From the NCBI GenBank assembly GCA_015680685.1, contig MNCI01009006.1:99893-128337 (forward strand): 28,445 bases of DNA, written 5' to 3'. Shown here one piece after another: positions 1 through 9,189 of this stretch. Position 1 is the stretch's first letter, and each line of letters opens with the position of its first letter. The DNA is from Gnetum montanum (taxonomy: Eukaryota > Streptophyta > Gnetopsida > Gnetales > Gnetaceae). The notes under the pieces are model-generated. The model was not told the DNA's origin. It did not search any database and worked only from the letters and a program-made list of their open reading frames with translations. Both the position numbers and the translations under genes were made by a program.

Positions 1-21
1 TTTGCATCATGATTAATGTGA

Positions 22-213
22 CGTGGCGAATCTCATTCCAACTCTGGCCTCAAACCAACCACTTCCAGTGACTTCGCATCAATGCAGTTGGTTAAATCAT
101 CCACTTGGGTAACAAGGATGCAACTTCGAGAAGCCACCTCCATTCCAACGAAACAACAGAGAGAATGGGAAGCGATTAGGGCCTTAGTTAGAGGGAACAC
201 TTTGGTTCCATAA
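22..213 (+). other. short open frame antisense to the gypsy element, unrecognised
   Basis: A 63-codon frame is open from just after a TGA (19-21) to a TAA (211-213), with an in-frame ATG at 82. It lies beyond the integrase end of the minus-strand gypsy element and runs antisense to it. Antisense ORFs between pol and the 3' LTR are known for the Tat lineage of plant Ty3/gypsy elements, so this could be the remnant of one. I recognise no domain, and the product has no signal peptide or membrane segment. It could equally be chance. Confidence 0.25.
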
Positions 214-272
214 CCAGTGCTTGTAGCCCAAGTTTATTCCGTCTAAGGGGTGTGCTTTGAATTCTCACTTTT

Positions 273-336
273 AGCTTCTTTTCTTTTTTTTTTCTTTTTC
301 CATGTTTTTCTCTTTTTTTTGTTTTGTGTTTTTATG
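273..336. repeat. pyrimidine-rich tract (purine-rich on minus strand)
   Basis: The plus strand is almost all T and C here, with T-runs of eight or more. On the minus strand this is a long A/G tract downstream of the integrase. A polypurine tract is expected just before the 3' LTR, but the bases to its left do not match the terminal CTCATCA of the 5' LTR at 8354-8360, so I do not call it the functional tract. The rest of 214-772 holds nothing I can identify. Confidence 0.45.
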
Positions 337-772
337 CGTGGGGACCACACCATGCAAAGACTTCTTTATTTTTATTGTCTCAGCTTCCGATTATTGGGTT
401 ACATCGGAACGGTAAGAAAACCCAAGAAGAAAACATCCAAGCACCCAAGTGAATGACCAACACAAGAGCACCAAGTTCCCTTGAAGTCACACCCTTTTCA
501 AATCCTTGAGTCCTTCCTTAGTTTGAGAAATGCCCAGTCACTGGTTCGTTAAAGTTCTTATTGGAAGGGAACTGTACATTTCCAAGCCAAGGGAAACCAT
601 AGACTTGATGGATGGATGGATGAAGTGATCTCATTGCCTGCCATATCAAAAGAACATACCTTAGTATCAACAATGTAACTTAAAGGTAAAAACCAAACAT
701 TAGCAATTAATGAAAAACAGTTCATCCCATCGGCCCGAACACTTATTGGGTGACGAATTTACATGATGGAGA

Positions 773-795
773 ACACACACACACACACACACACA
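773..795. repeat. (AC)n microsatellite
   Basis: About eleven uninterrupted AC dinucleotides lie between the end of integrase and the 3' end of the gypsy element. It is likely polymorphic between individuals. Confidence 0.95.
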
Positions 796-811
796 AAAAG
801 ATAGAAAAATA

Positions 812-957
812 TAACGATGTTGTAAAACAAAAACAAGAAAAGTTAAAGAAAGTTGTAAAACAAAAATTAGAAAAGTTAAAGAAATTGTAAAACAAAAATG
901 TGAAAAACAAAAACGTTGTAAAACAAAAACGTGTAAAACAAAAACTGAAAAAGAACT
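812..957. repeat. degenerate tandem repeat, unit containing TTGTAAAACAAAAA
   Basis: Five imperfect copies of a unit with the core TGTAAAACAAAAA follow one another, spaced about 15 to 36 bases apart. The longer units also carry AGAAAAGTTAAAGAAA. The array sits about 15 bases beyond the integrase stop of the minus-strand gypsy element, in its 3' untranslated region. The phenylalanine-rich frame it creates on the minus strand is a by-product of the repeat. Confidence 0.8.
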
Positions 958-972
958 GAGGGCCCCATATGA

Positions 973-2712
973 TTAGCATAGGTGGCCATCTCCCCCATGA
1001 CTGAGTTGTGAGGGAGAGATCTGAAAAAGGGAGCGAGGTTGACCATTATTAGAATTGTGGCCTATACTGGCTGTCGCAGATGCACGGAAAGGTTTTGTCT
1101 GTTGTACATTAACCAATAGTCGTTTATCTGGGCTATCAGGCTTGTATATCATCATGGCTCCCGAGGGAAAGGTAGTATGAATAATGTAAGGTCCTTCCCA
1201 CAGGGTTTGAAACTTCGTACGTTGAGGTACATGTGTGGGGTTCCAGTAAAGAACCTTATCTCCTGGTTTATATCTAAACCTTCGGATCCTCAAGTCATGC
1301 CGTTGTTTATTGTGTGCCTTGTGTAACTCATTTAACGACAGTGCAACTAATCGATTTTCATCTAACACGTTTAAGGTGGCTAGTCGTTGCTTTTGTGCTA
1401 GGTCGAGATCCAAGTGAAGTTCACAAGCCATGGAGAGTGTACGGAGTTCGCTCTGGATAGGTAGTTTTGGAAGTTTTCCGTACACGAGCTCGTAGGGAGA
1501 ATATCCTGTAGGGAGCTTCCAAGTGGAGCGATACGCCCAAAGAGCGTCATTTAGTTTCGTGCTCCAGTCTCGCCTAAATTTGCTAACTGTCCGCGTTAAT
1601 ATTCTGGTAATCTCCCTATTGGTAACTTCAGCTTGACCATTAGCTTGGGGGTGATAAGGTGTGGTCAGTTTATGCTCAACCCCTAAACGTTGCATCAACT
1701 TTCGAAAGGTTGCACCTGTAAAGTGTGTCCCATTATCAGAAATAAGTGCACGAGGCACACCAAACCTGTTAATGATTTGTTGTTGTACAAATTGGGCAGC
1801 TGTAGATGATGTACAATCGGTTACAGCAGCTGCTTCGGCCCATTTAGTTAGGTAATCAACAGCAACGATTATATAGGCCTTTCCGTTGGACATTGGTGTA
1901 ATTGGTCCCATGAAATCAATTCCCCAAATATCGAACGGTTCTAAAGGTTGAATCCACTGCTGTGGACCCTCCATCCTAGTAGTCATCCCCCCATCACGTT
2001 GGCATCGCTCACAGGACTGTGCAAACTGATGGGCATCCCGAAATAGCGTTGGCCAGTAATATCCCGCGAGCAGGATTTTAGTGGCTGTGCGTCTCCCAGC
2101 ATAATGACCTCCACAAGGGCCGTCATGAGCATCCTGGAGAACTCTTAATTGATCTTGATCGGGGACACACCATCGAACTAGGCCATCAGAGCAGACTTTA
2201 TAAAGTTGCCCCCTAATTTCCATGAAGTGTTTCATGTTGTGGAGGAACTGCTGCTTTTTTCTAAAGTCTAAGTTCTGTGGCATTTTTTGTGAGGTTAGAT
2301 AAGTGAGAATACTACTGTACCAGTTTACGTTCGTGGGTTGGTTATTTATCACACTAGCAAAGAGGGCCTCATCCAGAAAATGATCAGATACCATGTATTC
2401 GTCCTCTTTGTTGTCCCATTGCAACCGAGATAGGTGATCAGCGACGACATTCTCGGTGCCCTTGCGGTCTACAATAGTTAAATCAAACTCTTGAAGAATT
2501 ACCAGCCAACGTATGATACGTGGGCTAACTGTTGGCTTATTCATCAGGAACCTAATGGCACTATGATCTGTATGGATATATACCTTGTAGCCCAATACAT
2601 AGTGCCTAAACTTGTCCAGTGCAAACACAACAGCCATTAACTCTTTTTCCGTAGTTGTGTATTTAAGTTGTGCACCGGTAATACTTTTGCTGGCACAATG
2701 AATGTAGTATGG
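973..2712 (-). pseudogene. pol C-terminal part: rest of RNase H and integrase
   Basis: This segment continues the pol frame after a TGA at 2713-2715 and ends at 973-975. The first 80 or so residues complete RNase H, with TTEKELMAVVFALDKF, the catalytic Asp of HTDHSAI and the terminal Asp of VADHLSR. Integrase follows: a zinc-binding N-terminus ending SCERCQRDG, then a core with the DDE residues in GIDFMG, ISDNGTHF and GQAEVTNREI, all present. The C-terminal domain has the GDKVLYW and LWEGPYII signatures of Ty3/gypsy integrases. Integrase inserts the cDNA into the genome. The domain itself looks intact, but it is cut off from RT by the upstream TGA unless that stop is read through. Confidence 0.9.
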
Positions 2713-4656
2713 TCATTTTTGCTCATCTAATTGTGTCAGTACAGCTCCTAAAGCATAATTGGATGCGTTAGTCATTATGTGGAATGGTCTGGACCAATCG
2801 GGTGCTTGTAGGATGGGCGTTTCTACAAGCCTCTGTTTAAGAGCTTGGAATGCCTGCTCACATTCCCTGGTCCACTCAAATGGTGCATCTTTCTTCATTA
2901 ACTCTACCAACGGCTTGGAAACCTTCGAGAAGTTCGCGATAAACCTCCTGTAGTAGCTAGTATGTCCAAGGAATGATCTTACATCTTTAATGGTTTCAGG
3001 TTGTCGAGTGATCCCCTGGATGACTTTAATCTTTTCGAGGTCCACCTCGATTCCTGACTGTGAAATTTTGTGCCCCAACACTATGCCCTCTTGAACCATC
3101 AAATGGCTCTTTTGCCAGTTGAGTTTGAGGTTGGTTTCAACACATCGTTTCAAGACCTGCTCTAACCGGTCGAGGGCTTGGTCAAAGCTCGTTCCATAGG
3201 TGGAGAAGTCGTCCATGAAGACTTCTACTCCATTACCTATTTGTTGCTGAAAGATACTTAGAACTAAGCGTTGGAATGTGGCAGGTGCATTACATAAGCC
3301 AAAAGGCATTTGCTTATATGCGAACATTCCCCAAGGACTGGTGAACGTTGTTTTGGCCTGGTCTTCTGGTGCAATGCGTATTTGGTTGTACCCGCTATAT
3401 CCGTCCAGAAAACTATAGTAGCGATGCCCTGCGATAGTGTCTAAGACTTGATCTACAAATGGTAGTGGAAAGTGGTCTTTGAATGTTGCCATATTTAACA
3501 GCCTAAAATCTATACATACCCTCCATTTACCTCCCTTTTTTGGTACAATGACGAGAGGACTAACCCATTCGCTGTCAGCGATAGGGTAAATGAACCCGGC
3601 CTTGAGAAGCTGTTCAAGTTCTTCCTTAACAATTTGCTTTAGTTTCGGGTTCAGTCGCCTCTGGGGTTGTTTGCGAGGTTTCATAGAAGAATCAGTATAA
3701 ATCCTATGTTGGCATATCCGAGGGTCTATTCCAGTTATTTCAGGATACGACCAAGCGAAGGCGGTAGACCACTTGTTTATCACCTTTAGTAAATTCTCTT
3801 TTTGTGTGGGTACGAGCTTTGCGTTAATGATCACCGGTTTCCCATTGTTGAGGGTCACGTATTCCAGACCGGTGGGTAACGGTTTTAATTCTAGGGGCTC
3901 CTGTTTAAACTCTTCAGGAATCTCCAACTTCCCCCAATTAATGTTTTCAGAGTTAAGGGCTGGAAGTTGGCAACGAACTTGCTCCAATAGGTCTGTGCTT
4001 TCAAGGTAAGCATTAGTTATTCCCTCAGTTAGTTCCATGCAGGTAGTTGGTTTGTCATCTTTATCAGCTATCAGCCACTGGGCGTCTTCTTGTTGTGTGG
4101 CTGTTGCATATAGGCACTTTTGTATATTAATATCCTGTGCACACCGATTGCATGCAGGTAGTGTTAGACTTCGCATTACCCATGACTTCTGCACGCAATG
4201 ACACCCTGTGTCACTATATGCGATGCATGGAACTCTCTTCCTCTCAATTTTCCCATATGTATTTGTCTTTGATATTTCTAGGGAAAGATTACGAATTCCT
4301 AAGCGAGCATCGATTGTGTTTAACCATGCCCTTCCCATGATAATTGGGAAATCCCCTTTGTCATTATTGATTTCAATCACCAGGAAGTCGGCTGGGTATG
4401 ACCATCCACCTACAGTTGTAACAATGTCTTCAACCTGCCCCAGAGGGACGGTGATGGACTGGTCAGCCAGCTCAAGGCGGACATTGCTCTTCTTAAGTGG
4501 AGGTAGGTTCCAGGTCTTATATAATTGTTGTGAGATTAAGTTAACCCCGGAACCTGAATCAAGGAGAGCCTTATGTGGTTCATTCCCGGCGACTTGAAGG
4601 TAAACTAGGGGGACTCCTGGATCTGATAATTTCTTGGGAAGGTGACCAACTTTGAT
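2713..4656 (-). pseudogene. pol: aspartic protease, reverse transcriptase and start of RNase H
   Basis: The segment is open between a TAG (4657-4659) and a TGA (2713-2715) and has no obvious start codon of its own. The protease comes first, with active site DSGSG encoded at about 4543-4560 and a downstream hydrophobic-Gly segment (FPIIMGRAWL). Reverse transcriptase follows, with VPKKGGKWRVCIDFRLLN, YSFLDGYSGYNQI, the catalytic FMDD at 3208-3219, and the thumb/connection motif VRSFLGHTSYYRRFI. RNase H begins at HIMTNASNYALGAVL, where relatives have an Asp instead of the Asn encoded at 2767-2769. That Asp is catalytic in the family. The frame then stops at TGA inside RNase H. RT itself looks complete; the protein as a whole does not. 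Confidence 0.92.
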
Positions 4657-5154
4657 CTAGTCAGTTACCGTATGTGTTAACATAACCGTGTGCATCGGAC
4701 GGGATTTTGCTGCTGGAAAATTTCCCGAACCCGCGTTAGGTGTAGAAGCGTTAGGAGGCTCAACTGCTTGCGAGGGCGATAACGTAGTTGGATTGTTGGT
4801 CCTAAGGAAAGATCTTTTGGGTGGACACTTGTTAGAACCAACCGGGGTTGAAGGTTTAGGTGCCCTTGCAATGTTGGGTTGTTGCAGCTGAGTAGGGTTT
4901 ACCCTGGGTGTTGTTGGAGCAGTTGGTGGTGCAGCCTTAGGTGCAAGAGGTGCGAATGTACGTGGAGGATGTTGCAGGTACGGAACATTTCTTGAAGGAG
5001 AAGGAATCTGAAAAAATTCCTGAACGTGGTAGTGACCTGGAGGGCTCATGTAACTCGTAAAGTTACTTGGAAAAACTGGCTGCTGCACATAATAACCATG
5101 AGGATCATGCTGCCGGTAAGGGTATTGTTGTGCTGGCGGTGGCATTCCCCATGA
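4657..5154 (-). other. proline-rich in-frame segment between gag and protease, bounded by two TAG codons
   Basis: This stretch of 165 sense codons continues the gag frame directly after the gag TAG (5155-5157) and ends at a second TAG (4657-4659), eight codons before the protease motif PKKLSDPGVP. An internal ATG lies three codons after the first stop. The product is rich in Pro, Gln, Tyr and Asn (for example MPPPAQQYPYRQHD), low in complexity and has no fold I recognise. It reads like a disordered linker. Because gag, linker and protease share one frame, the stops are either recent mutations or points of termination and readthrough. The sequence alone does not decide. Confidence 0.7.
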
Positions 5155-7191
5155 CTATGGGTATTGCCACTGCTGATGTTGTTCGATGGGCTGCGGAGGT
5201 GTTCCACTTGGATAATAAGTCAAAGGTTGGTGGAACTGCCTTGGGTTACCTTGTGGATAAGGTAACCTTCGGGGTGTTTGCCGTTGATTAAGCCTTGGAT
5301 TTAATGCATACACCCCAGACTCCTGCAGATGTGAGATAATTGGACAACATCCCTTAGGATGGTCATAATAGCAGACCTCACATCCACCGTCATTGTCTGA
5401 ATCAGAATTTTCAGCCTCATCGGAGTTAGAGATTTTTCCCTTACCCTTGTTATGTGCAGGGTTAAAGTTTCTCCGCTTGTCTTTGCTTTTATCACTACTT
5501 TGCTCATCCTTAGACTCTTCTACAATTTTCAGGACTGTTTCTATTCGTGAGTCTAAGGAATCCCACATTTGGTCTACCTTAGCCGATACCTCCGTTGTTA
5601 ACTTTTGGATCGGCACAGTTTTCCTGTTCACCAACTCTTCGAGTGGTGACTCATCCTCCTCATCACAGAATTTCACTCCCTTCTTACGAAGGGAGGGATC
5701 ACGGTTGTATTCCTCCGCACTTTCTCTTTTCCGTAGCTCACCCTCTTCTTGCGCTACTTGTTCCAACAATACTTCAACTTCATGGGCTCTTAGTTGGGAG
5801 AGTCTCCCTTGGGCGTAAGTCCCAAGAGTTCTTCTCGTTTCATTTCGTAGCCCATCCACGAGGTGGCGAAGTTGATCCCGCTTAGCGTACCCATGGCCCG
5901 GGCAACGATGTAGCAATGTGTAGTAACGGGCCATGGCAGCATCCAAGGATTCATGAGCTCCTTGTTTCCAGCCTTGGATCTGCTTACGCAAGTTAGACAC
6001 TCTGGAGTACGTTTGATATTTGTTGTTGAACAATTCAAGCATCGTACTCCACCTCCTGATGGTTTCCGGTTCTAAGGACCGGTACCAGCTTTCTGCTTCT
6101 TTAGTGAGTGTCCTTGGGAACAACTTGAGTTTCTGCCACTCATTGTCTATGTTCTGCAAGGCACAGGCATCGTGGAATGCCTGTAAATGATGTTGAGGAT
6201 CAGCGTTGTATCCCCCTTCAAAACGTGGGATATTATTTATATCCAAACGCTTGATCCTACTGTCTTTTAAATGCCTTGTGGGAATCCTAACTGCCTCTCT
6301 AATATCAAGCATACTTCGGGTTGCGAATAGGGGTTCGTCATGATCATCTCTTTCATGACGTCTGTGATGTCTACGTGGTGGTTCCCTATTCTCCCTACGT
6401 CCTTGCCCTTGTCCTAACTCCTCTCGACCTTCCTGTCGAGGCATTTCATCTCTTTTACCTTTACTCTCCGCGTTATGCTCATGGTGGCTGCGCCCAGATG
6501 TGGAAGGAGAGGGTGAATGATGAGATGAAGGAGAAGAAGAAGGGGATCCATCACCATGGTGATGTTTCTTGCCTTCTCTTCGGCTGCTTCGGCCCCGATC
6601 GTTGTGACGATCAACGAGTCCGTCATTAGTGCGAGTGATTGTTCCTGCCGTGAACAGCTGGTGCTCACGGGGATCAGAGCCTGGAATATGTATCGTTGAT
6701 CTAAGGCCCTGATGCCTAACCTCTTCACTAGAGTGAGGAGGAGGAACATCATTTTCTAAGAAACCCATAGTGAGGGGTTCCTCTTCTCCTATTTCACTAA
6801 TGACGTGGGGAACCTTGCCCTTCAGTAGTGAATGTTGGCTCTCCTGCCTTGCATCCCGAATACGTTGGGCGTTTGTGGGTTGATAATCCCTTGTATCATG
6901 GTCATCCAAAACGTATTCTGCGAACAGCTCATGCATGCCAATCTGTACCAAGGCACGGAAAAGCATGTTGGGAGCGGATCGATCTGGGGGTAACACGATG
7001 TTACCTTGCATGTCTCTCCACCGCAGTTGCTCATCTTGATGGAAAACAAAGGTAAAATCCGGCACATACTCATCGGGATGAGTATATGTGACCTTAGATT
7101 GTTGAGGACATGGTTGATCTCGGTTATGCGTATGATGCTGACTTTCTCCTGTATTGTCCTTAGGTGAGTTGATTTCGTGAGAAGAAGCCAT
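5155..7191 (-). CDS. gag: Gag polyprotein of the Athila/Tat-like element
   Basis: A 678-residue protein starts at an ATG in a good plant context (GAAATGGCTTC), 127 bases downstream of the primer site. It would form the virus-like particle and package element RNA. The N-terminal half is polar and charged, with Ser/His/Arg-rich low complexity around residues 190-300. The retrotransposon gag (capsid) domain runs from about residue 320 to 500, with IPRFEGGYNADPQHHLQAF, AESWYRSL and the LRKQIQGWKQGAHESLD segment. A charged Lys/Ser/Asp stretch follows, then a zinc-knuckle-like CEVCYYDHPKGCC near residue 600. That knuckle has one residue fewer than usual between the second Cys and His. Gag is intact and ends at TAG, with the same frame open beyond. 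At 678 residues it fits the large gags of this clade. Confidence 0.93.
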   Translation of the reverse strand: MASSHEINSPKDNTGESQHHTHNRDQPCPQQSKVTYTHPDEYVPDFTFVFHQDEQLRWRDMQGNIVLPPDRSAPNMLFRALVQIGMHELFAEYVLDDHDTRDYQPTNAQRIRDARQESQHSLLKGKVPHVISEIGEEEPLTMGFLENDVPPPHSSEEVRHQGLRSTIHIPGSDPREHQLFTAGTITRTNDGLVDRHNDRGRSSRREGKKHHHGDGSPSSSPSSHHSPSPSTSGRSHHEHNAESKGKRDEMPRQEGREELGQGQGRRENREPPRRHHRRHERDDHDEPLFATRSMLDIREAVRIPTRHLKDSRIKRLDINNIPRFEGGYNADPQHHLQAFHDACALQNIDNEWQKLKLFPRTLTKEAESWYRSLEPETIRRWSTMLELFNNKYQTYSRVSNLRKQIQGWKQGAHESLDAAMARYYTLLHRCPGHGYAKRDQLRHLVDGLRNETRRTLGTYAQGRLSQLRAHEVEVLLEQVAQEEGELRKRESAEEYNRDPSLRKKGVKFCDEEDESPLEELVNRKTVPIQKLTTEVSAKVDQMWDSLDSRIETVLKIVEESKDEQSSDKSKDKRRNFNPAHNKGKGKISNSDEAENSDSDNDGGCEVCYYDHPKGCCPIISHLQESGVYALNPRLNQRQTPRRLPYPQGNPRQFHQPLTYYPSGTPPQPIEQHQQWQYP

Positions 7192-7318
7192 TTCTATTGG
7201 TGTGCTAATTTCACCGTTATTTATTGTTCTTGATTAACTGATTAACCCTAAGGTTCGTTTTAAGCTCACAACGATGTGAGTGATATCCCTTATGTTAAAT
7301 TGGCGAAAAAACACTTAG

Positions 7319-7336
7319 TCCCCGGCAACGGCGCCA
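7319..7336 (-). promoter_or_regulatory. primer binding site for tRNA-Asp
   Basis: On the minus strand the 18 bases TGGCGCCGTTGCCGGGGA are the exact complement of the 3' end of plant tRNA-Asp(GTC), CCA included. One base separates the site from the LTR end at 7338. This is where minus-strand DNA synthesis of the element would start. It fixes the element's orientation and the inner LTR boundary. The perfect match indicates recent activity. Confidence 0.95.
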
Positions 7337-7762
7337 ATGATGAGTGGCGAGGTACCCCTACACTCCACCATACGAATACGAGCGTACACGCGCGATCCGG
7401 TCGAACTCCGCAGACTAAATGCCTTAACGCCACAAGAAACACTTGGGGTTAATCGTTCGTTGTCTTCCCAGGCTTGCTTGTATGTGTCACGGTGTATGGT
7501 TAAGCAAGTCTGAGGTATGTGATTTTTTTGGTATTTTCGGCTTATCTTCTATGCTACCAGGAGAAAGGGTTGAGAAAACTAAACTAACTCTAACTAAGAT
7601 CTAAGTCTAAATTAACTAGCGTCAGCATCCGTTCCCACTTGCCGGACACACCCTGAACTATGCAACTGCAGCTTACCAAACGCTAATCGTTACTGGGATC
7701 GCCACACGTAACGCAAGTGCTCGAAGTGGTCGTACTGAGGCACCTATTTAGCCTACGTGTTA

Positions 7763-8038
7763 TAAGCAGCCGATTCCTTAGCCAGCCGTACATACCCATG
7801 GGTGCTCGTAACTAAGTCGTACTTATCACACGATCTAGCCTAGCAATGAGCAGCCGATTGCTCAACTAGCCGTACACATCAGACCCGAGAGTTACCAAGC
7901 GCAGAATCCTGGAATACGCTACTGGGTTACCAAGCATCCAATGCTCGTAATTGAGTCGTACTCATGCGTTGTGTCAAGCAGCCGATTCCTTGACTAGCCG
8001 TACACGTCCGTAGACGCTCGTAATCAAGTCGTACTTGA
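7763..8038 (-). repeat. internal LTR subrepeats with covarying dyads
   Basis: Three diverged units share AGCAGCCGATT, AGCCGTACA and GCTCGTAA followed by a dyad around AGTCGTACT. The dyads are TAAGT-CGT-ACTTA (7813-7825), TGAGT-CGT-ACTCA (7952-7964) and TCAAGT-CGT-ACTTGA (8024-8038). Arm differences are matched by complementary changes in the other arm. The units lie downstream of the LTR TATA box, so they would be in the element's RNA. Either RNA hairpins or binding sites for a dimeric protein would explain them. Confidence 0.7.
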
Positions 8039-8283
8039 ACGCACTAGGAAAGCAGTAAAAGAAAGCAATAAATGAAACCACGTACTGCAAGGCTTATCCA
8101 AACAAGTTCGTCTTTATTGCCGTACACAACTTGGGTTTAGGTTACAAGCTACTCGAATAAAGAGTCGTTCACTCTAGGACTCCTACTGCGAGCACATGGG
8201 GAAAAATTCTAACTCTGGAGTGATCAATCTGCCAGAGCTTCGCTACACTAGCCAAGATTGGGAAATAACGGGAGTGCCGCCTC

Positions 8284-8292
8284 TTATTTATA
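8284..8292 (-). promoter_or_regulatory. LTR TATA box
   Basis: The minus strand reads CTATAAATAAGAGG here, a strong plant TATA box. Transcription would be expected to start about 30 bp further left and run toward gag. It is the clearest TATA element in this LTR in the right orientation. Confidence 0.7.
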
Positions 8293-8360
8293 GATATGGC
8301 GGCGGGACGCGATATCGCATGGGATGCGATATCACGGCCTGTGCAGAGCGCGTCTCATCA

Positions 8361-9189
8361 CTTATGTAGTTAAAGTACATAACATAATCCTAATGATGGA
8401 CTATGAAATAACGTAATATAGTTTAGTAATTTCATCTTGTAGTTACAATTAAGCCTCCACTTGATCAGTTGTTGTGAATTGACCAATGAGCTTTGGGATT
8501 GGTTTGTTGATTATGTAGTAAAGATAATTTGTTAATATGATCATTTCAATGTTATTCCAAATAGATTGGATATTATTTATTCATATGTATTGAAAACCAA
8601 ATATGACAATAGATTACAATGGAATGATGGTTTGTTATACAATGACTAGCATAGTGTGAATGGCATTCATGTGATGGATGTGATTGATAACAATCGATTA
8701 GCATTACCAAAGGAGAACCTAGAACTAGTGCCTTGTTCTCTCGAAATCTTTTGCATAATATGTTAGTCTTTAGAATGCACTAGTAAGTTGTACAAGGTCA
8801 TAGAAGTGGAAGGAAAATGCGAAGTAGCTTTTAAAAGCTTTATCTATTAAGAGGCATACTGGTCATTCCCACCTATGGATCTCATATGCTACATTAGATT
8901 GAGGATCCCTGATTACTAAGCCAAAAACACCATATCCTTGCAACACATGAAGAATTATAATTTTCTCTTTATTTTTAAATAATTATATTTTTTCCTTTAA
9001 ACGTGAAAAGATGTACAAATGTAACCTTTACATTCCACATCAATGTGCAGTGAAGTATTATTTAGTTTATTAAAATGAATCTTAATTTGATACATATTTG
9101 ACTACTTTACTTGTAGATATCATTTATCATAAAGCACTTGAATCTTAGATTTGAATATAATGGGTGGATAGGAGAGATGGATCAAGTTC
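8361..9189. other. intergenic stretch between two gypsy elements, no gene recognised
   Basis: AT-rich DNA flanking the young gypsy insertion. A broken plus-strand frame between about 8570 and 8930 (containing GKCEVAFKSF and LICYIRLRIPD) looks protein-like in composition, but I cannot assign it to a family and it contains stops. I see no RNA gene, terminal repeats or promoter here. Confidence 0.5.

Larger units (their letters stand above)
973..8360 (-). mobile_element. Ty3/gypsy LTR retrotransposon, Athila/Tat-like, 3' end outside window
   Basis: On the minus strand the order is 5' LTR, tRNA-Asp primer site, gag, protease, RT, RNase H, integrase. This is Ty3/gypsy order with integrase last. 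The integrase ends without a recognisable chromodomain, and the RT carries FMDDFSTYG and EGIVLGHKIS, close to the Athila/Tat side of plant Metaviridae. The tRNA-Asp primer supports this. All domains share one reading frame from 7191 to 973 with three in-frame stops and no frameshift, so the copy is young compared with its neighbours. No second LTR is recognisable, so the left end is probably beyond base 1. The five bases outside the LTR (8361-8365, CTTAT) would be the target duplication to look for on the other side. Confidence 0.9.
7338..8360 (-). repeat. 5' LTR of the Athila/Tat-like element
   Basis: The LTR is bounded by the 7-bp inverted repeat TGATGAG (7338-7344) and CTCATCA (8354-8360), so it has the canonical TG and CA ends. 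The inner edge is set by the primer site. Its length is 1,023 bp. A TATA box lies only about 70 bp inside the outer end, so U3 is short and about 900 bp would be transcribed leader. An AATAAA on the minus strand near 8110-8115 is a possible polyadenylation signal. The LTR is visibly more GC-rich than the DNA to its right. The partner LTR was not found in the window. Confidence 0.88.

Noticed and set aside
1-250. Possible 3' LTR of the Athila/Tat-like element at the left edge
   Set aside because: No match to the terminal sequence or the subrepeats of the 5' LTR at 7338-8360 could be seen.
250-456. Phe/Leu-rich plus-strand frame that looks like a membrane protein
   Set aside because: It is the translation of the T-rich tract; no homology pattern, and composition explains the hydrophobicity.
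743-979. Phe-rich minus-strand frame with FCFTTF repeats
   Set aside because: It arises from the AAAACAAA tandem array and the (AC)n repeat, not from a protein gene.
4208-4597. Plus-strand frame of 129 codons opposite protease
   Set aside because: Opposite strand of a clear protease-RT coding region; no recognisable motif.
7763-8038. CRISPR-like repeat-spacer arrangement
   Set aside because: Only three diverged units with unequal spacing, inside a plant LTR; not a CRISPR array.
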